Positions 1-6,819 of a stretch of DNA of 11,917 nt are shown piece by piece. A program made the position numbers and the translations under genes. The stretch lies in the NCBI GenBank assembly GCA_025924845.1, contig JAICHN010000117.1, positions 1-11,917 on the forward strand, given 5' to 3'. This DNA comes from Chloroflexota bacterium (GTDB lineage Bacteria > Chloroflexota > UBA5177 > JANWHV01). The notes beneath the pieces were generated by a model. It made no database searches. It was not told the origin of the DNA and saw nothing but the letters and a program-made list of their open reading frames with translations. Positions within the stretch are counted from its first letter, which is position 1. Each line of letters begins with the position of its first letter.

Positions 1-67
1 CAAACCGGCTGCGGCACTGGTCGATCGCCGCCGTCGTTGGGGCGGTTGGTTTCCGGGGCGTCGCCAT
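1..67 (-). CDS. possible 5' end of a gene running off the left edge
   Basis: On the minus strand an ATG at 67-65 follows a good Shine-Dalgarno sequence (GGGAGG, 6 nt upstream) and the frame stays open for 22 codons to the window edge. The visible peptide is basic and Pro/Thr/Ala-rich, then continues AAIDQCRSRF. It is too short to assign. The AIDQ-C start faintly recalls N-termini of IS701/IS4-type transposases, but this is only an impression. It lies just downstream of a decayed regulator gene, so it could also be part of the same degenerate region. The ribosome-binding site is the main support. Confidence 0.25.
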   Translation of the reverse strand, partial: MATPRKPTAPTTAAIDQCRSRF

Positions 68-111
68 GCCACACCTCCCGCAGGAACAGCCTGACGCACA
101 ATTCCTCACTT

Positions 112-603
112 TTAGCTTACCCTTAACCTGACCAACCAGCGCCTAGTCTGATCAAGTTCCGCGATTTCACCCAGTACGGCCGCGGTGGCCGTGCGGTCGC
201 CCAGCGCGCGGACGAGGAGGACTTGCTGATCCAGTAGCGCATGAGCGGTGAGGTCATCACCACGGGCGCGGGCGACCTCCGTCAGATCTTCCAGGGCCAG
301 CAGCGCGTACCAGCGGTCGCCTCGGTTGCGGGCCAAACCAAGGCCATGACTGATCTGCGCCTCGGCAGTGTCCAGGTCGCCTTCCCAAAGGCCAGGAACC
401 GCTCTCGCTCCGGCGTGGCCGGCCCAAGCGCGCCGGTGAGGCACCTCGCCGTATCTTGGTGCTGCCGTGCCGTGCTATGCTCCAGCGCCTGAATGGCGCG
501 TGCTCACTCCCGCGCGCTCGGCCAACCGCTCCTGGGTCGGGCCGCGGGCCAGCCGATACTGCTTTAGCAGTTCGCCGAAGGAAGGGACGCTCTCCGCGGC
601 CAT
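112..603 (-). pseudogene. remnant of HTH / ATPase / TPR transcriptional regulator, internally deleted
   Basis: Minus-strand remains of a large regulator of the type with an N-terminal XRE-like helix-turn-helix, a central NB-ARC/AAA ATPase and C-terminal TPRs (usually 700-1000 residues). An ATG at 603 opens with MAAESV, then PSFGELLKQYRLARGPTQ and ERLAERAGVSTR, a classic HTH start; a TAG at 475-477 ends this frame after 42 codons. Around position 495 the homology jumps frame: the shifted frame reads IQALEHSTARQHQDTARC, then LTGALGPATPERERFLA, the expected rest of the HTH domain. Near 390-400 it jumps back to the first frame, giving LWEGDLDTAEAQ, RGDRWYALLALEDLTEVA, ARGDDLTAHALLDQ and GDRTATAAVLGEIAEL, which are TPR-like helices, to a TAA at 112-114. 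The whole ATPase core is missing. The most economical reading is one small indel plus one large in-gene deletion. No functional product is expected. Confidence 0.75.
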
Positions 604-733
604 GGCCGTTTCCGATCACCTATCCCAGCCATGCACAACGATCAACTGCCGGAGTCGTCTGATGTCGCCATCATAGCATGATGTGGAACTCCGCTTCGGT
701 ATCCGCTTAAGTAGGTGGACTGAGGCGTACTAT

Positions 734-1531
734 TTAGCGCGCCTCGGCGAGCAGCACCCTCGATGTGGGACCCCACGGCAGTCGGCACAGGACGCGGTCC
801 AGAGGGTAGAGTGTGGCGCCCGCCATGGCGCCGAAGCGCTCGTTTCGGGCAAAGCGTCGCAGGTGCGCCCAGTACCAATTGAGGGCGAGGCTGAGCAGGG
901 CGGGCTGTGTTTCGATGGGGCTGGTCAACAGCCAGAGCGCCGGGTGAATCGCCCGTATATGCCAACCGCCCTGGGCCAGCAGCGGGCGGACCATGGTAAT
1001 CGGGCGGGCGCGCGAACTCGGACCCGCCTCAAAGGGGGCGAGCGGTCCACTGCTCAGCGGTTCCAGCAGCACCAGTTGAGTACCGGGACGCGCCGCGTGT
1101 CGCATCTTCGCCAGGGCCGCGGCATAGAGGTCGTTATCCGTAATGTGCAGCAGCACGTCGACGGCGCTGATCACATCGTACGGACCGCCGGGCGGCACCG
1201 CCGCTGAAATATCGCCCTGGTAGAAGCGGTCACCTGGGAACCTGGCCGTAAGGTGGTCAACGCTTGCCGCCGTCAGATCAAAGCCCGCGACCGATGCGGC
1301 GCACAGTCGATGCCACACCGCGACCCAGTAACCCGTGCCGGGTCCTACATCAAGCACTTGCTTGCCTGCCACGCTGGGCATGACGCGACGGATTGCCGCC
1401 TCGCGGGCCCGGTACTGCCATCGCAGGAAGCCGGTGGAAAGATCCGGCCAGCTCGCTCCTTGCAGATCAAAAGAGGTGCTGAGCAGTGACTCCCAATAGG
1501 AATCGGCGTCGTAATGCTGCGTTCCGGCCAT
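734..1531 (-). CDS. class I SAM-dependent methyltransferase
   Basis: A 265-residue Rossmann-fold methyltransferase expected to be cytosolic. Motif I is VLDVGPGTGYW (59-69), which binds SAM; the acidic end of strand 2 is GFDLT (83-87). GDIS (107-110) and DVISAVDVLLHI (119-130) match motifs II/III, and RPG (148-150) precedes strand 5. The C-terminal 100 residues are Trp/Leu/Arg-rich and not recognisable, so the acceptor (small molecule, sugar or lipid) cannot be named. The ATG at 1531 follows AAGGGA closely, at a rather short spacing. The gene begins 27 nt after the stop of another methyltransferase on the same strand, so the two are probably one operon and may act on the same product. The fold is certain; the substrate is unknown. 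Confidence 0.9.
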   Translation of the reverse strand: MAGTQHYDADSYWESLLSTSFDLQGASWPDLSTGFLRWQYRAREAAIRRVMPSVAGKQVLDVGPGTGYWVAVWHRLCAASVAGFDLTAASVDHLTARFPGDRFYQGDISAAVPPGGPYDVISAVDVLLHITDNDLYAAALAKMRHAARPGTQLVLLEPLSSGPLAPFEAGPSSRARPITMVRPLLAQGGWHIRAIHPALWLLTSPIETQPALLSLALNWYWAHLRRFARNERFGAMAGATLYPLDRVLCRLPWGPTSRVLLAEAR

Positions 1532-1558
1532 ACTTCCCTTATTCTCTCGACGTCGCGA

Positions 1559-2509
1559 TTACATAGGTGGCGCGGGCTTGCGCGCCACGAGATAGTAGGT
1601 CTGGCCCCGTAGGCCGAGCCGGCGGATGAGCAGGTCATCGGCGGCTCGTAAGCGCCGTGCCAGGGCGGCCTCGCGGCGCCGTGAGCCGAGGCGGAGGTGA
1701 CCGCTCACGATGTCCGCGAATGCGAGATAGGTTCGGTACGATTCGACCTTATAGAGTCCGCGGATCACCGAGATCGCCTCGGAGCCGCTCACATCCTCGA
1801 ATGGGGAGTGGGCGGGGAGCGTAAAGGCGGCCGGCGCCGGGTGTTGGGGGAGGAAGCGTCGATAGACTCGTGCCATCACGCGGTTGAATACGTGCAGGGG
1901 TTTGCGGTGGTAGGGAATCTCCGTGGGAAGGATGAGGAGGAGCGCATAGCGGAGCAGTAGGCCGGGTCTGGATGGCTCCATGTGATCCAGACAGATCAGA
2001 GTGCCGCCCGGCTTGAGCGTTCGGTATACCTCACGCAGCAGGTGCTTCAGGTCAAGCACATGGTGGAGGGCCGCGTTCGCCAGCACCACGTCATAGTGCT
2101 CCGCCTCGAGCTCGATGCGGTTCAGGTCCCCGGTGGCGAGTTGTACGCTCCCCGGCCAGTGCTCCTGAGCGGCGCGCTTGGCGGCGGTATGTCGGCCGCG
2201 CTCGATCAGGCCCGGGGACAGATCAATGCCGGTACAGTGGCAGCCGCGTCCAGCCAGGAGCATGGAGATACCGCCGCTGCCGCAGGCCAGTTCCAGCACC
2301 CGTGGGCCACGCTTTACGGTCAGGTCGAGTGCCCGATCGACGAGATCGCCCGTGGTGGCGCCGGCCAGTGCCGAGTCTCGCCAGGCCGCCACACTGACGT
2401 CTACCGCGCCGCTCGCTACATCCTCCCAGAATGCCGCTTCCTGCCGCACTGCCGCGAGATAGGCCGGACTACCGATTTCTCGAATCGAGCCGGCGGCGTT
2501 ATCACTCAT
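1559..2509 (-). CDS. class I SAM-dependent methyltransferase (Methyltransf_11/25 type)
   Basis: A 316-residue predicted cytosolic methyltransferase. From the chosen start, motif I is VLELACGSGG (71-80), the strand-2 acidic motif GIDLS (94-98), GDLN (127-130), LANAALHHV (143-151) and LKPGGT (165-170), in canonical order and spacing. A hydrophobic stretch (183-195, LLLRYALLLILP) and an Arg-rich C-terminus (277-300) follow; these may be the acceptor-binding cap and give no clear substrate. Two adjacent ATGs (2512 and 2509) follow AGGAG; the second gives 5-nt spacing and is preferred, while an upstream in-frame ATG at 2551 gives an Arg-rich non-homologous extension and is unlikely. It is the first gene of a two-methyltransferase minus-strand unit and is divergent from the sugar isomerase at 2722. 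Methylation of a sugar or a secondary product is plausible from context but not shown. Confidence 0.9.
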   Translation of the reverse strand: MSDNAAGSIREIGSPAYLAAVRQEAAFWEDVASGAVDVSVAAWRDSALAGATTGDLVDRALDLTVKRGPRVLELACGSGGISMLLAGRGCHCTGIDLSPGLIERGRHTAAKRAAQEHWPGSVQLATGDLNRIELEAEHYDVVLANAALHHVLDLKHLLREVYRTLKPGGTLICLDHMEPSRPGLLLRYALLLILPTEIPYHRKPLHVFNRVMARVYRRFLPQHPAPAAFTLPAHSPFEDVSGSEAISVIRGLYKVESYRTYLAFADIVSGHLRLGSRRREAALARRLRAADDLLIRRLGLRGQTYYLVARKPAPPM

Positions 2510-2606
2510 CATTGCTCCTGACTTCCGGCTCGCACGGCGGCGTACGTACACTGAGGCGGGACACGAGCAAATGGTACCTTACCGCGACGCCTCGTGCGTG
2601 ATCGGC

Positions 2607-2623
2607 GCTGCATGCCGTGCAGC
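2607..2623. other. small hairpin in divergent promoter region
   Basis: GCTGCA (2607-2612) and TGCAGC (2618-2623) form a perfect 6-bp inverted repeat with a 5-nt loop. It sits mid-way in the 212-nt spacer between the divergent methyltransferase (start 2509) and isomerase (start 2722) genes, where a shared regulator could bind. A stem this short could occur by chance. Apart from a weak -10-like TATAGT at 2656-2661 I see nothing else in the spacer. Confidence 0.2.
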
Positions 2624-2655
2624 AGGTCTGAAGGATAAGAAGTTCTCAGGGCCGC

Positions 2656-2661
2656 TATAGT
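2656..2661 (+). promoter_or_regulatory. candidate -10 element for the isomerase/oxidoreductase operon
   Basis: TATAGT lies 60 nt before the isomerase start and is one of few A/T-rich hexamers in this GC-rich spacer. No good TTGACA-like -35 is found 16-18 nt upstream (the sequence there is near GGATAA). This is a guess from one half of the consensus only. Confidence 0.2.
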
Positions 2662-2721
2662 GTATGGGGCGTCTTACCAAGCCGAGAATGGGTAGTGAAC
2701 AACGGCGAGAAAGGAACCTTC

Positions 2722-3591
2722 ATGGCGATTGCTCTTGGCATGCGAATAACGGGCAAGTTTCGCGGCACCTCCATTGCTGATACGGCAGCGTTTGCTCGGC
2801 AAGCAGGGCTCGATGCGCTCGATTTGCCGGCTGACTTCTCGGCCGGCGCGGCTGCCTGCAAGGCAAGCGGGCTCCGCATTGGTACGGTCGACGGGGCGAC
2901 GGCCGGGGAACTGATCAGCGCGAACGACGCCGAGCGTGAACGGGCAGTCGGGGCATTGTGCGATCAGATTGCCTCCCTTGATAACCGCGAGATTCGAGTA
3001 CTGTTCCTCTGCATGGTGCCGAAGGACAACGGTCAGACTATCGCGCGCTCCCTGGAATTATTCAAGGACAGCTTCCCGACCGTCGCGCGCGCCTCCGAGG
3101 CGGCTGGGGTGCGCATTGCCTTCGAAGGCTGGCCGGGGCCCGATCCCTATTTGCACACCCTTGGCTATACGCCGGAGGTTTGGCGCGCCATGTTTTCCGC
3201 CGTGCCCTCTCCAGCGCTTGGCCTCTGCTACGACCCATCGCACCTGATTCGCCTCGGCATCGACTACCTGCGCGTTCTGGAGGAGTTCGGCAATCGGATC
3301 CATCACTGCCACGGTAAGGACACGGCACTGCTTCCCGAGCCGCGCTACCTCTATGGCCACATGCCCCCGGCCCTGCGAAGGCCACCCGCCTATTCCGGGG
3401 GCGCCTGGCGCTATTGCGTGCCCGGCGCGGGGGTGGCGGATTGGGCGGCGATCGCGGAGCGGTTGGAGCGCCTGGAGTACACGGGGTGCGTCAGCATCGA
3501 ACTCGAAGATGTACGCTACACCGGTTCGATAGAAGATGAACAGCGGGGCGTCCTCAAGGCCCTGGCCCACCTCGCCGCGCACTTCCGTTAA
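2722..3591 (+). CDS. sugar phosphate isomerase/epimerase family protein (xylose isomerase-like TIM barrel)
   Basis: A 289-residue single-domain TIM barrel of the AP-endonuclease-2/xylose-isomerase superfamily, expected in the cytosol. The usual divalent-metal ligands are visible: E135 in IAFEGWPG, D171 and H174 in CYDPSHL, H197 in HCHGKD and E260 in SIELED. Members act as sugar or keto-sugar isomerases/epimerases, inosose dehydratases or 3-dehydroshikimate dehydratases, and sequence alone does not separate these. The ATG at 2722 has AAAGGA with 6-nt spacing; an in-frame GTG at 2695 has no better site and would add nine unrelated residues. The Gfo/Idh/MocA gene follows after 70 nt on the same strand. 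This is a very common pairing in carbohydrate loci, which favours a sugar or cyclitol substrate. Family is sure; reaction is unknown. Confidence 0.9.
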   Translation: MAIALGMRITGKFRGTSIADTAAFARQAGLDALDLPADFSAGAAACKASGLRIGTVDGATAGELISANDAERERAVGALCDQIASLDNREIRVLFLCMVPKDNGQTIARSLELFKDSFPTVARASEAAGVRIAFEGWPGPDPYLHTLGYTPEVWRAMFSAVPSPALGLCYDPSHLIRLGIDYLRVLEEFGNRIHHCHGKDTALLPEPRYLYGHMPPALRRPPAYSGGAWRYCVPGAGVADWAAIAERLERLEYTGCVSIELEDVRYTGSIEDEQRGVLKALAHLAAHFR

Positions 3592-3661
3592 ATGTTCCGG
3601 CGACCCACACTCTGATCGTTGAACCTCGTATAAGCTGCTTTTGAGGAAGGAAGGGTTAACT

Positions 3662-4660
3662 ATGATCCGCGTGGGAATGATTGGTTGTGGCGGCATCGCC
3701 CGTACGCATCTATCGGGCTTCGCCGCTCTCGGCGATCGGGCGCGCGTCACCGCCGTCTGTGATGTGGATAGTGAGCGAGCCGCCGCCGCCGTCCCGGCGA
3801 GCGGCGCCCATGTATATGCGACCTACGAAGAGTTACTTGGTGATTCCGAGGTAGACGCGGTAGATATTTGCCTGCCGCATCACCTGCACGCTCCGGCAAT
3901 CGTCGCCGCCGCCAAGGCGGGAAAGCATGTGCTGTGCGAAAAGCCGCTCTGTACCACCCGGGAGGAGGCCGCGGCAGTACGCGCGGCGGTCAGGGCGGCC
4001 GGTATTACCCTGATGTGCGCGCACAATCAACTCTTCGAGCCGGCGATTGAGCCTGCGCGCGATCTCTTGCGGCGGGGCGCGCTTGGCACAGTGTATATGG
4101 CGCGAACCAGCGACTGCTTTCAGGCCGATCGCACGGCGGAGCAATGGGGCTGGCGGCGCGATCTGCAAACCATGGGCGGCGGTGAGTTGATCGATACGGG
4201 CTATCACCCTACATATACCCTGATCTACCTGATGGGCCTGGCCGGCCAGCGGCCGGTCGAAGTCACGTCCTTGCTCGGTCGGCACCGTCAGGTGGTGCTG
4301 GAGGGGGAGGATACCGCCCATGTACTGGTGCGCTTTTCCGATGGGGCGATCGGCCAGATCCTGACGAGTTGGGCCTTCCAATTGCCTCATGGCTCTTACA
4401 GCTTCCATCTGGTTGGGGAGCGTGGTCAGCTCTTTGGGCGGAAGAATACGCTCCATTTCCAGCCTCGTGAGGGCGAGCCGCAAACCTTCGTCGGTCCGGA
4501 GGTCAACAGCTACCACGTGCAACTGCCGCATTTCATCGACAGTATCGAGCAGGGCAGCAGACCGGTGCATAACGAGGAGGACGGCATTGATGTGCTGAAC
4601 CTGATCCTCGCCGCCTACGAAAGCGATGCAGCGAAGCGCACCGTGGCCTTTGGCAGCTGA
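3662..4660 (+). CDS. Gfo/Idh/MocA family NAD(P)-dependent oxidoreductase
   Basis: A 332-residue two-domain dehydrogenase of the usual family length. The N-terminal Rossmann domain starts VGMIGCGGIA (dinucleotide-binding glycines at 8, 10 and 11), followed by CDVD (33-36) at the ribose-binding end of strand 2. CEKPL (92-96) carries the conserved catalytic/cofactor Lys94. The C-terminal domain contains GGGELIDTGYHP (172-183) with the conserved Asp178 and His182. The family oxidises or reduces sugars, inositols and keto-sugars with NAD(P)(H). The first residues MIRVGMIG and the Shine-Dalgarno GGAAGGG (6 nt upstream) support the ATG at 3662; a TTG at 3641 is in frame but falls in the ribosome-binding region. 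It probably shares an operon and substrate with the upstream isomerase. No signal peptide is seen. Confidence 0.92.
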   Translation: MIRVGMIGCGGIARTHLSGFAALGDRARVTAVCDVDSERAAAAVPASGAHVYATYEELLGDSEVDAVDICLPHHLHAPAIVAAAKAGKHVLCEKPLCTTREEAAAVRAAVRAAGITLMCAHNQLFEPAIEPARDLLRRGALGTVYMARTSDCFQADRTAEQWGWRRDLQTMGGGELIDTGYHPTYTLIYLMGLAGQRPVEVTSLLGRHRQVVLEGEDTAHVLVRFSDGAIGQILTSWAFQLPHGSYSFHLVGERGQLFGRKNTLHFQPREGEPQTFVGPEVNSYHVQLPHFIDSIEQGSRPVHNEEDGIDVLNLILAAYESDAAKRTVAFGS

Positions 4661-4733
4661 GCCGGCTTCATTGCCATGCTCAGTGTTCCGGTCGCGGCCC
4701 TGAAGAGCGGGCAAAGTCTGGGCCGGTGAGCTA

Positions 4734-4780
4734 TCACCTCTTGCAGGCCCGTCCATCGTTGGCGGGCCTGCAAGAGGTGA
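4734..4780. repeat. perfect 18-bp inverted repeat (strong hairpin)
   Basis: TCACCTCTTGCAGGCCCG (4734-4751) and its exact reverse complement (4763-4780) are separated by 11 nt, giving a very stable stem-loop 73 nt after the oxidoreductase stop and 109 nt before the O-methyltransferase start. No U-run follows on either strand, so it is not a textbook intrinsic terminator. It could end the sugar operon without a U-tract, protect mRNA from 3' decay, act in a leader of the methyltransferase, or be a REP/MITE-like element. A chance origin for 18 perfect pairs is very unlikely. Confidence 0.85.
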
Positions 4781-4889
4781 GAACCAAGGTAGGTTAACGT
4801 GCAGGCCCACATAGTCCTTGCCGATGCCCAGGCATGGGGTTAGCGAAAGCCGGCAAAGGCGTACCATGGAGACAGGAGGACGATAGTCA

Positions 4890-5555
4890 ATGGCTGAGAC
4901 CGCTCCGCACGATGTAAGTTCATATATTCGCGAACTGTTCCTGGCGCCTGACAACATTCTGGAGACGGCCCTGACGCGAGCACGCGACGCGGGACTTCCC
5001 TCCATCCAGGTGCCCGCCGAGGTCGGCCGATTCTTGACCATTCTCGCTCGTTCCGTGCATGCCGGCCGTATCCTGGAAATCGGCGCCCTAGGCGGATACA
5101 GCGGCATCCATCTGGCGCGCGCCTTGCCCGATGGCGGGAGGTTAATCTCCCTTGAAGCAAGCTCGCGGCACGCGGAGATTGCCCGAGCGAACCTGGCAGA
5201 GGCCGGATTGCAGGATCGGGCCGAAGTGCGAGTCGGCAAGGCGATCGATCTGCTCCCTGCCCTCGCCGACGACGTGCCCTTCGACCTCGCATTCATCGAT
5301 GCCGACAAGCCGTCCTATCCGCAGTACCTTGAGTGGTGTCTCCGCCTGGTCCGGCCGGGCGGCCTGATCATCGCGGACAACGCGCTGTCTCAGGGTCGGG
5401 TGGCGGATCCTGGAAATACGGACGAGGGAGTCCGGGCGATCGATGCCACGAACCGAGCCGCGGCGGCCAATCCGCGATTGGATGCGATTATCGTACCCAA
5501 CCGGGACGGCCAGGATGGTTTGCTCATAGCTTATGTACGGGAGGCCATTGCATAG
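4890..5555 (+). CDS. cation-dependent O-methyltransferase (catechol/caffeoyl-CoA type, family 3)
   Basis: A 221-residue soluble methyltransferase of the catechol/caffeoyl-CoA O-methyltransferase family, near its usual 210-230 residues. The SAM site is ILEIGALGGYSG (61-72) with acidic E89 in LISLEA. FDLAFIDADK (131-140) and IADNAL (161-166) hold the divalent-metal ligands D137, D163 and N164 and the catalytic-type K140. Family members move a methyl group from SAM to one hydroxyl of a vicinal diol, typically a catechol, using Mg2+. AGGAGG lies 10 nt before the ATG, slightly far but strong. The gene stands after a large hairpin and a 229-nt gap, so it may be transcribed on its own. Convergent to it is the aldo/keto reductase, 109 nt away. 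The exact phenolic substrate is not known. Confidence 0.92.
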   Translation: MAETAPHDVSSYIRELFLAPDNILETALTRARDAGLPSIQVPAEVGRFLTILARSVHAGRILEIGALGGYSGIHLARALPDGGRLISLEASSRHAEIARANLAEAGLQDRAEVRVGKAIDLLPALADDVPFDLAFIDADKPSYPQYLEWCLRLVRPGGLIIADNALSQGRVADPGNTDEGVRAIDATNRAAAANPRLDAIIVPNRDGQDGLLIAYVREAIA

Positions 5556-5664
5556 GCGCCGGTGAGGTGCCTGGCTCGTACGCGCATCTCGATGTCGCTA
5601 ACCTCGTCGAGGTCGGCGGTGCGGGCCAGGCTGGTGGTAGGGTGAAATGTCGTTCGGGCTCTGC

Positions 5665-6675
5665 TCAGCGTAACGCCACCTGTGGATCGCGCTCGCGCGG
5701 CAGGCTGAACCAGGCGTCAGCGCACGCGGCCAACTCTTCCTCATCCAGGCTGACCGTGGTGGCGACCAGACTTTCTCGCAACTGTTCCGGTCGGCTCGCG
5801 CCGACGATGGCGCTGGTGATGCCGGGCTGCGCCAACACCCAGGCCAGGGCGACATGGACCAGCGACTTGCCGCGACCTTCCACAAACGAGGCAAGGCGTT
5901 CCACTACCTCAAAGATTTCATCGTTCCAGTAGCGCTTACGATACAGCTCGCCCGCCCGATTCAGGGTAAACCGTGTACCTTCTTGGGCGGCGCGAGTCCC
6001 CCGGTAGCGTCCGGTCAACACTCCACCGGCCAGGGGATTGTAGGCGATTATGCCGACCCCATGGGCCTGGCAAAGCGGCACGATCTCGTCCTCGATCATG
6101 CGGAACGCGAGGTTATAGCGCGGCTGATCACAGTCAAATCGAGCCAGATCATGGGCAGCGCTGGTCCAGAGCGCATCGGCCAGACGCCAGGCTGGGAAGT
6201 TCGAGCAGCCGATATAACGCACCTTCCCGCTCTGAACCAGGGTGTCCAGCGCGCGTAGGGTTTCCTCAATCGGCGTCTCCGGATCGGGGCCGTGGAGTTG
6301 GTAGAGATCGATGTAGTCGGTACCGAGGCGGCGAAGGCTTGCCTCACAGGCGGCGATCACGTGGCGGCGGGAGAGTCCCTCGTCATTAGGGTGCGGACCC
6401 ATCCGACCCCGGCACTTAGTGGCCAGGACGATGCGTTCGCGGGCGCTCCGTTCGCGGAGCCAGGCACCGACGATCTCTTCCGTGCGACCGACCATACTCA
6501 AATCGCCACCCAGCGGATAGACATCGGCGGCATCGAAGAAGTTTACTCCAGCCTGATCGGCCACATCCATAATGGCGAACGAGGTATCGGCGTCCGCTTG
6601 ATTGCCGAACGTCATGGTGCCCAGGCAGATTTCGCTGACCTTGAGGCCGGTTCGACCCAGAGAGTTAATCTTCAT
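5665..6675 (-). CDS. aldo/keto reductase
   Basis: A 336-residue (alpha/beta)8 NADP(H)-dependent aldo/keto reductase. The catalytic tetrad is visible: D48 and Y53 in FFDAADVY, K87 in LATKCRG and H128 in YQLHGPD. The N-terminus (NSLGRTGLKVSEICLGTMTF), GCSNF (156-160), AYNPLAGGVLTGRY (211-224) and the cofactor-phosphate motif IVGASRPEQLRE (290-301) are typical of the YajO/Tas-like bacterial subgroup, which reduces assorted aldehydes and ketones and whose physiological substrates are often unknown. The ATG at 6675 has GGAG 5 nt upstream; a longer reading from 6762 runs through the intergenic repeat and is rejected. It is transcribed alone, divergent from the acetoacetyl-CoA synthetase and convergent with the O-methyltransferase. 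The 109-nt convergent gap holds only a 13-nt odd palindrome (5601-5613) and no clear terminator. Confidence 0.93.
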   Translation of the reverse strand: MKINSLGRTGLKVSEICLGTMTFGNQADADTSFAIMDVADQAGVNFFDAADVYPLGGDLSMVGRTEEIVGAWLRERSARERIVLATKCRGRMGPHPNDEGLSRRHVIAACEASLRRLGTDYIDLYQLHGPDPETPIEETLRALDTLVQSGKVRYIGCSNFPAWRLADALWTSAAHDLARFDCDQPRYNLAFRMIEDEIVPLCQAHGVGIIAYNPLAGGVLTGRYRGTRAAQEGTRFTLNRAGELYRKRYWNDEIFEVVERLASFVEGRGKSLVHVALAWVLAQPGITSAIVGASRPEQLRESLVATTVSLDEEELAACADAWFSLPRERDPQVALR

Positions 6676-6689
6676 ACTTTCTCCAACTG

Positions 6690-6703
6690 TGTCGGTTGCG
6701 ACA
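6690..6703. promoter_or_regulatory. candidate operator dyad upstream of the aldo/keto reductase
   Basis: TGTCG-GTTG-CGACA is a 5-bp dyad centred about 21 nt before the reductase start codon. On the minus strand, TTGTAC and TATCTG with about 15 nt between them lie just upstream and could form a weak promoter, placing the dyad near the transcription start where a repressor could bind. The arms are short, so this is tentative. Confidence 0.25.
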
Positions 6704-6750
6704 GATACTGCTCGTAGGGCTAGTACAACTTGGGGTACGTTTCCTCCCGC

Positions 6751-6819
6751 CCGTAGGGGCACTCCGCATAGGTGCTATTGCCGGCTCGAACCAGGCACCC
6801 ACGAGGGGTGCCCCTACGG
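6751..6819. repeat. REP-like inverted repeat in the divergent spacer
   Basis: CCGTAGGGGCAC (6751-6762) is exactly complementary to GTGCCCCTACGG (6808-6819) across 45 nt. The right side also forms its own small hairpin, GGCACCC (6794-6800) with GGGTGCC (6806-6812), so two folds compete. Sequences of the form GTAGGGGCAC...GTGCCCCTAC are familiar as dispersed intergenic repeats in several bacterial groups including Chloroflexota (from memory). The spacer 6676-7056 (381 nt, between divergent genes) otherwise holds the dyad at 6690-6703 and no clear gene; its right part is open in frame with the synthetase, but the upstream peptide shows no homology to that family. Confidence 0.6.

Noticed and set aside
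669..683. CATCAT-AGC-ATGATG hairpin as terminator for the methyltransferase pair
   Set aside because: Only a 6-bp A/T-rich stem with no following U-run in the minus-strand direction; too weak. The surrounding 604-733 stretch shows nothing else.
1982..2521. 179-codon plus-strand frame opposite the second methyltransferase
   Set aside because: Shadow of a gene with canonical SAM-binding motifs; the composition has no domain signal.
3058..3750. 230-codon minus-strand frame opposite the isomerase
   Set aside because: Antisense to a gene with all its metal ligands in place; no homology recognised.
3833..5308. 491-codon open frame on the minus strand across the oxidoreductase and O-methyltransferase
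   Set aside because: It lies antisense to two genes with clear catalytic motifs, crosses their spacer and hairpin, and is Arg/Ala/Pro-rich without any recognisable domain; it is a product of high GC.
5601..5613. ACCTCG-T-CGAGGT palindrome between convergent genes as a bidirectional terminator
   Set aside because: A one-base loop cannot form a hairpin as drawn, there are no U-runs, and the length is within chance for GC-rich DNA.
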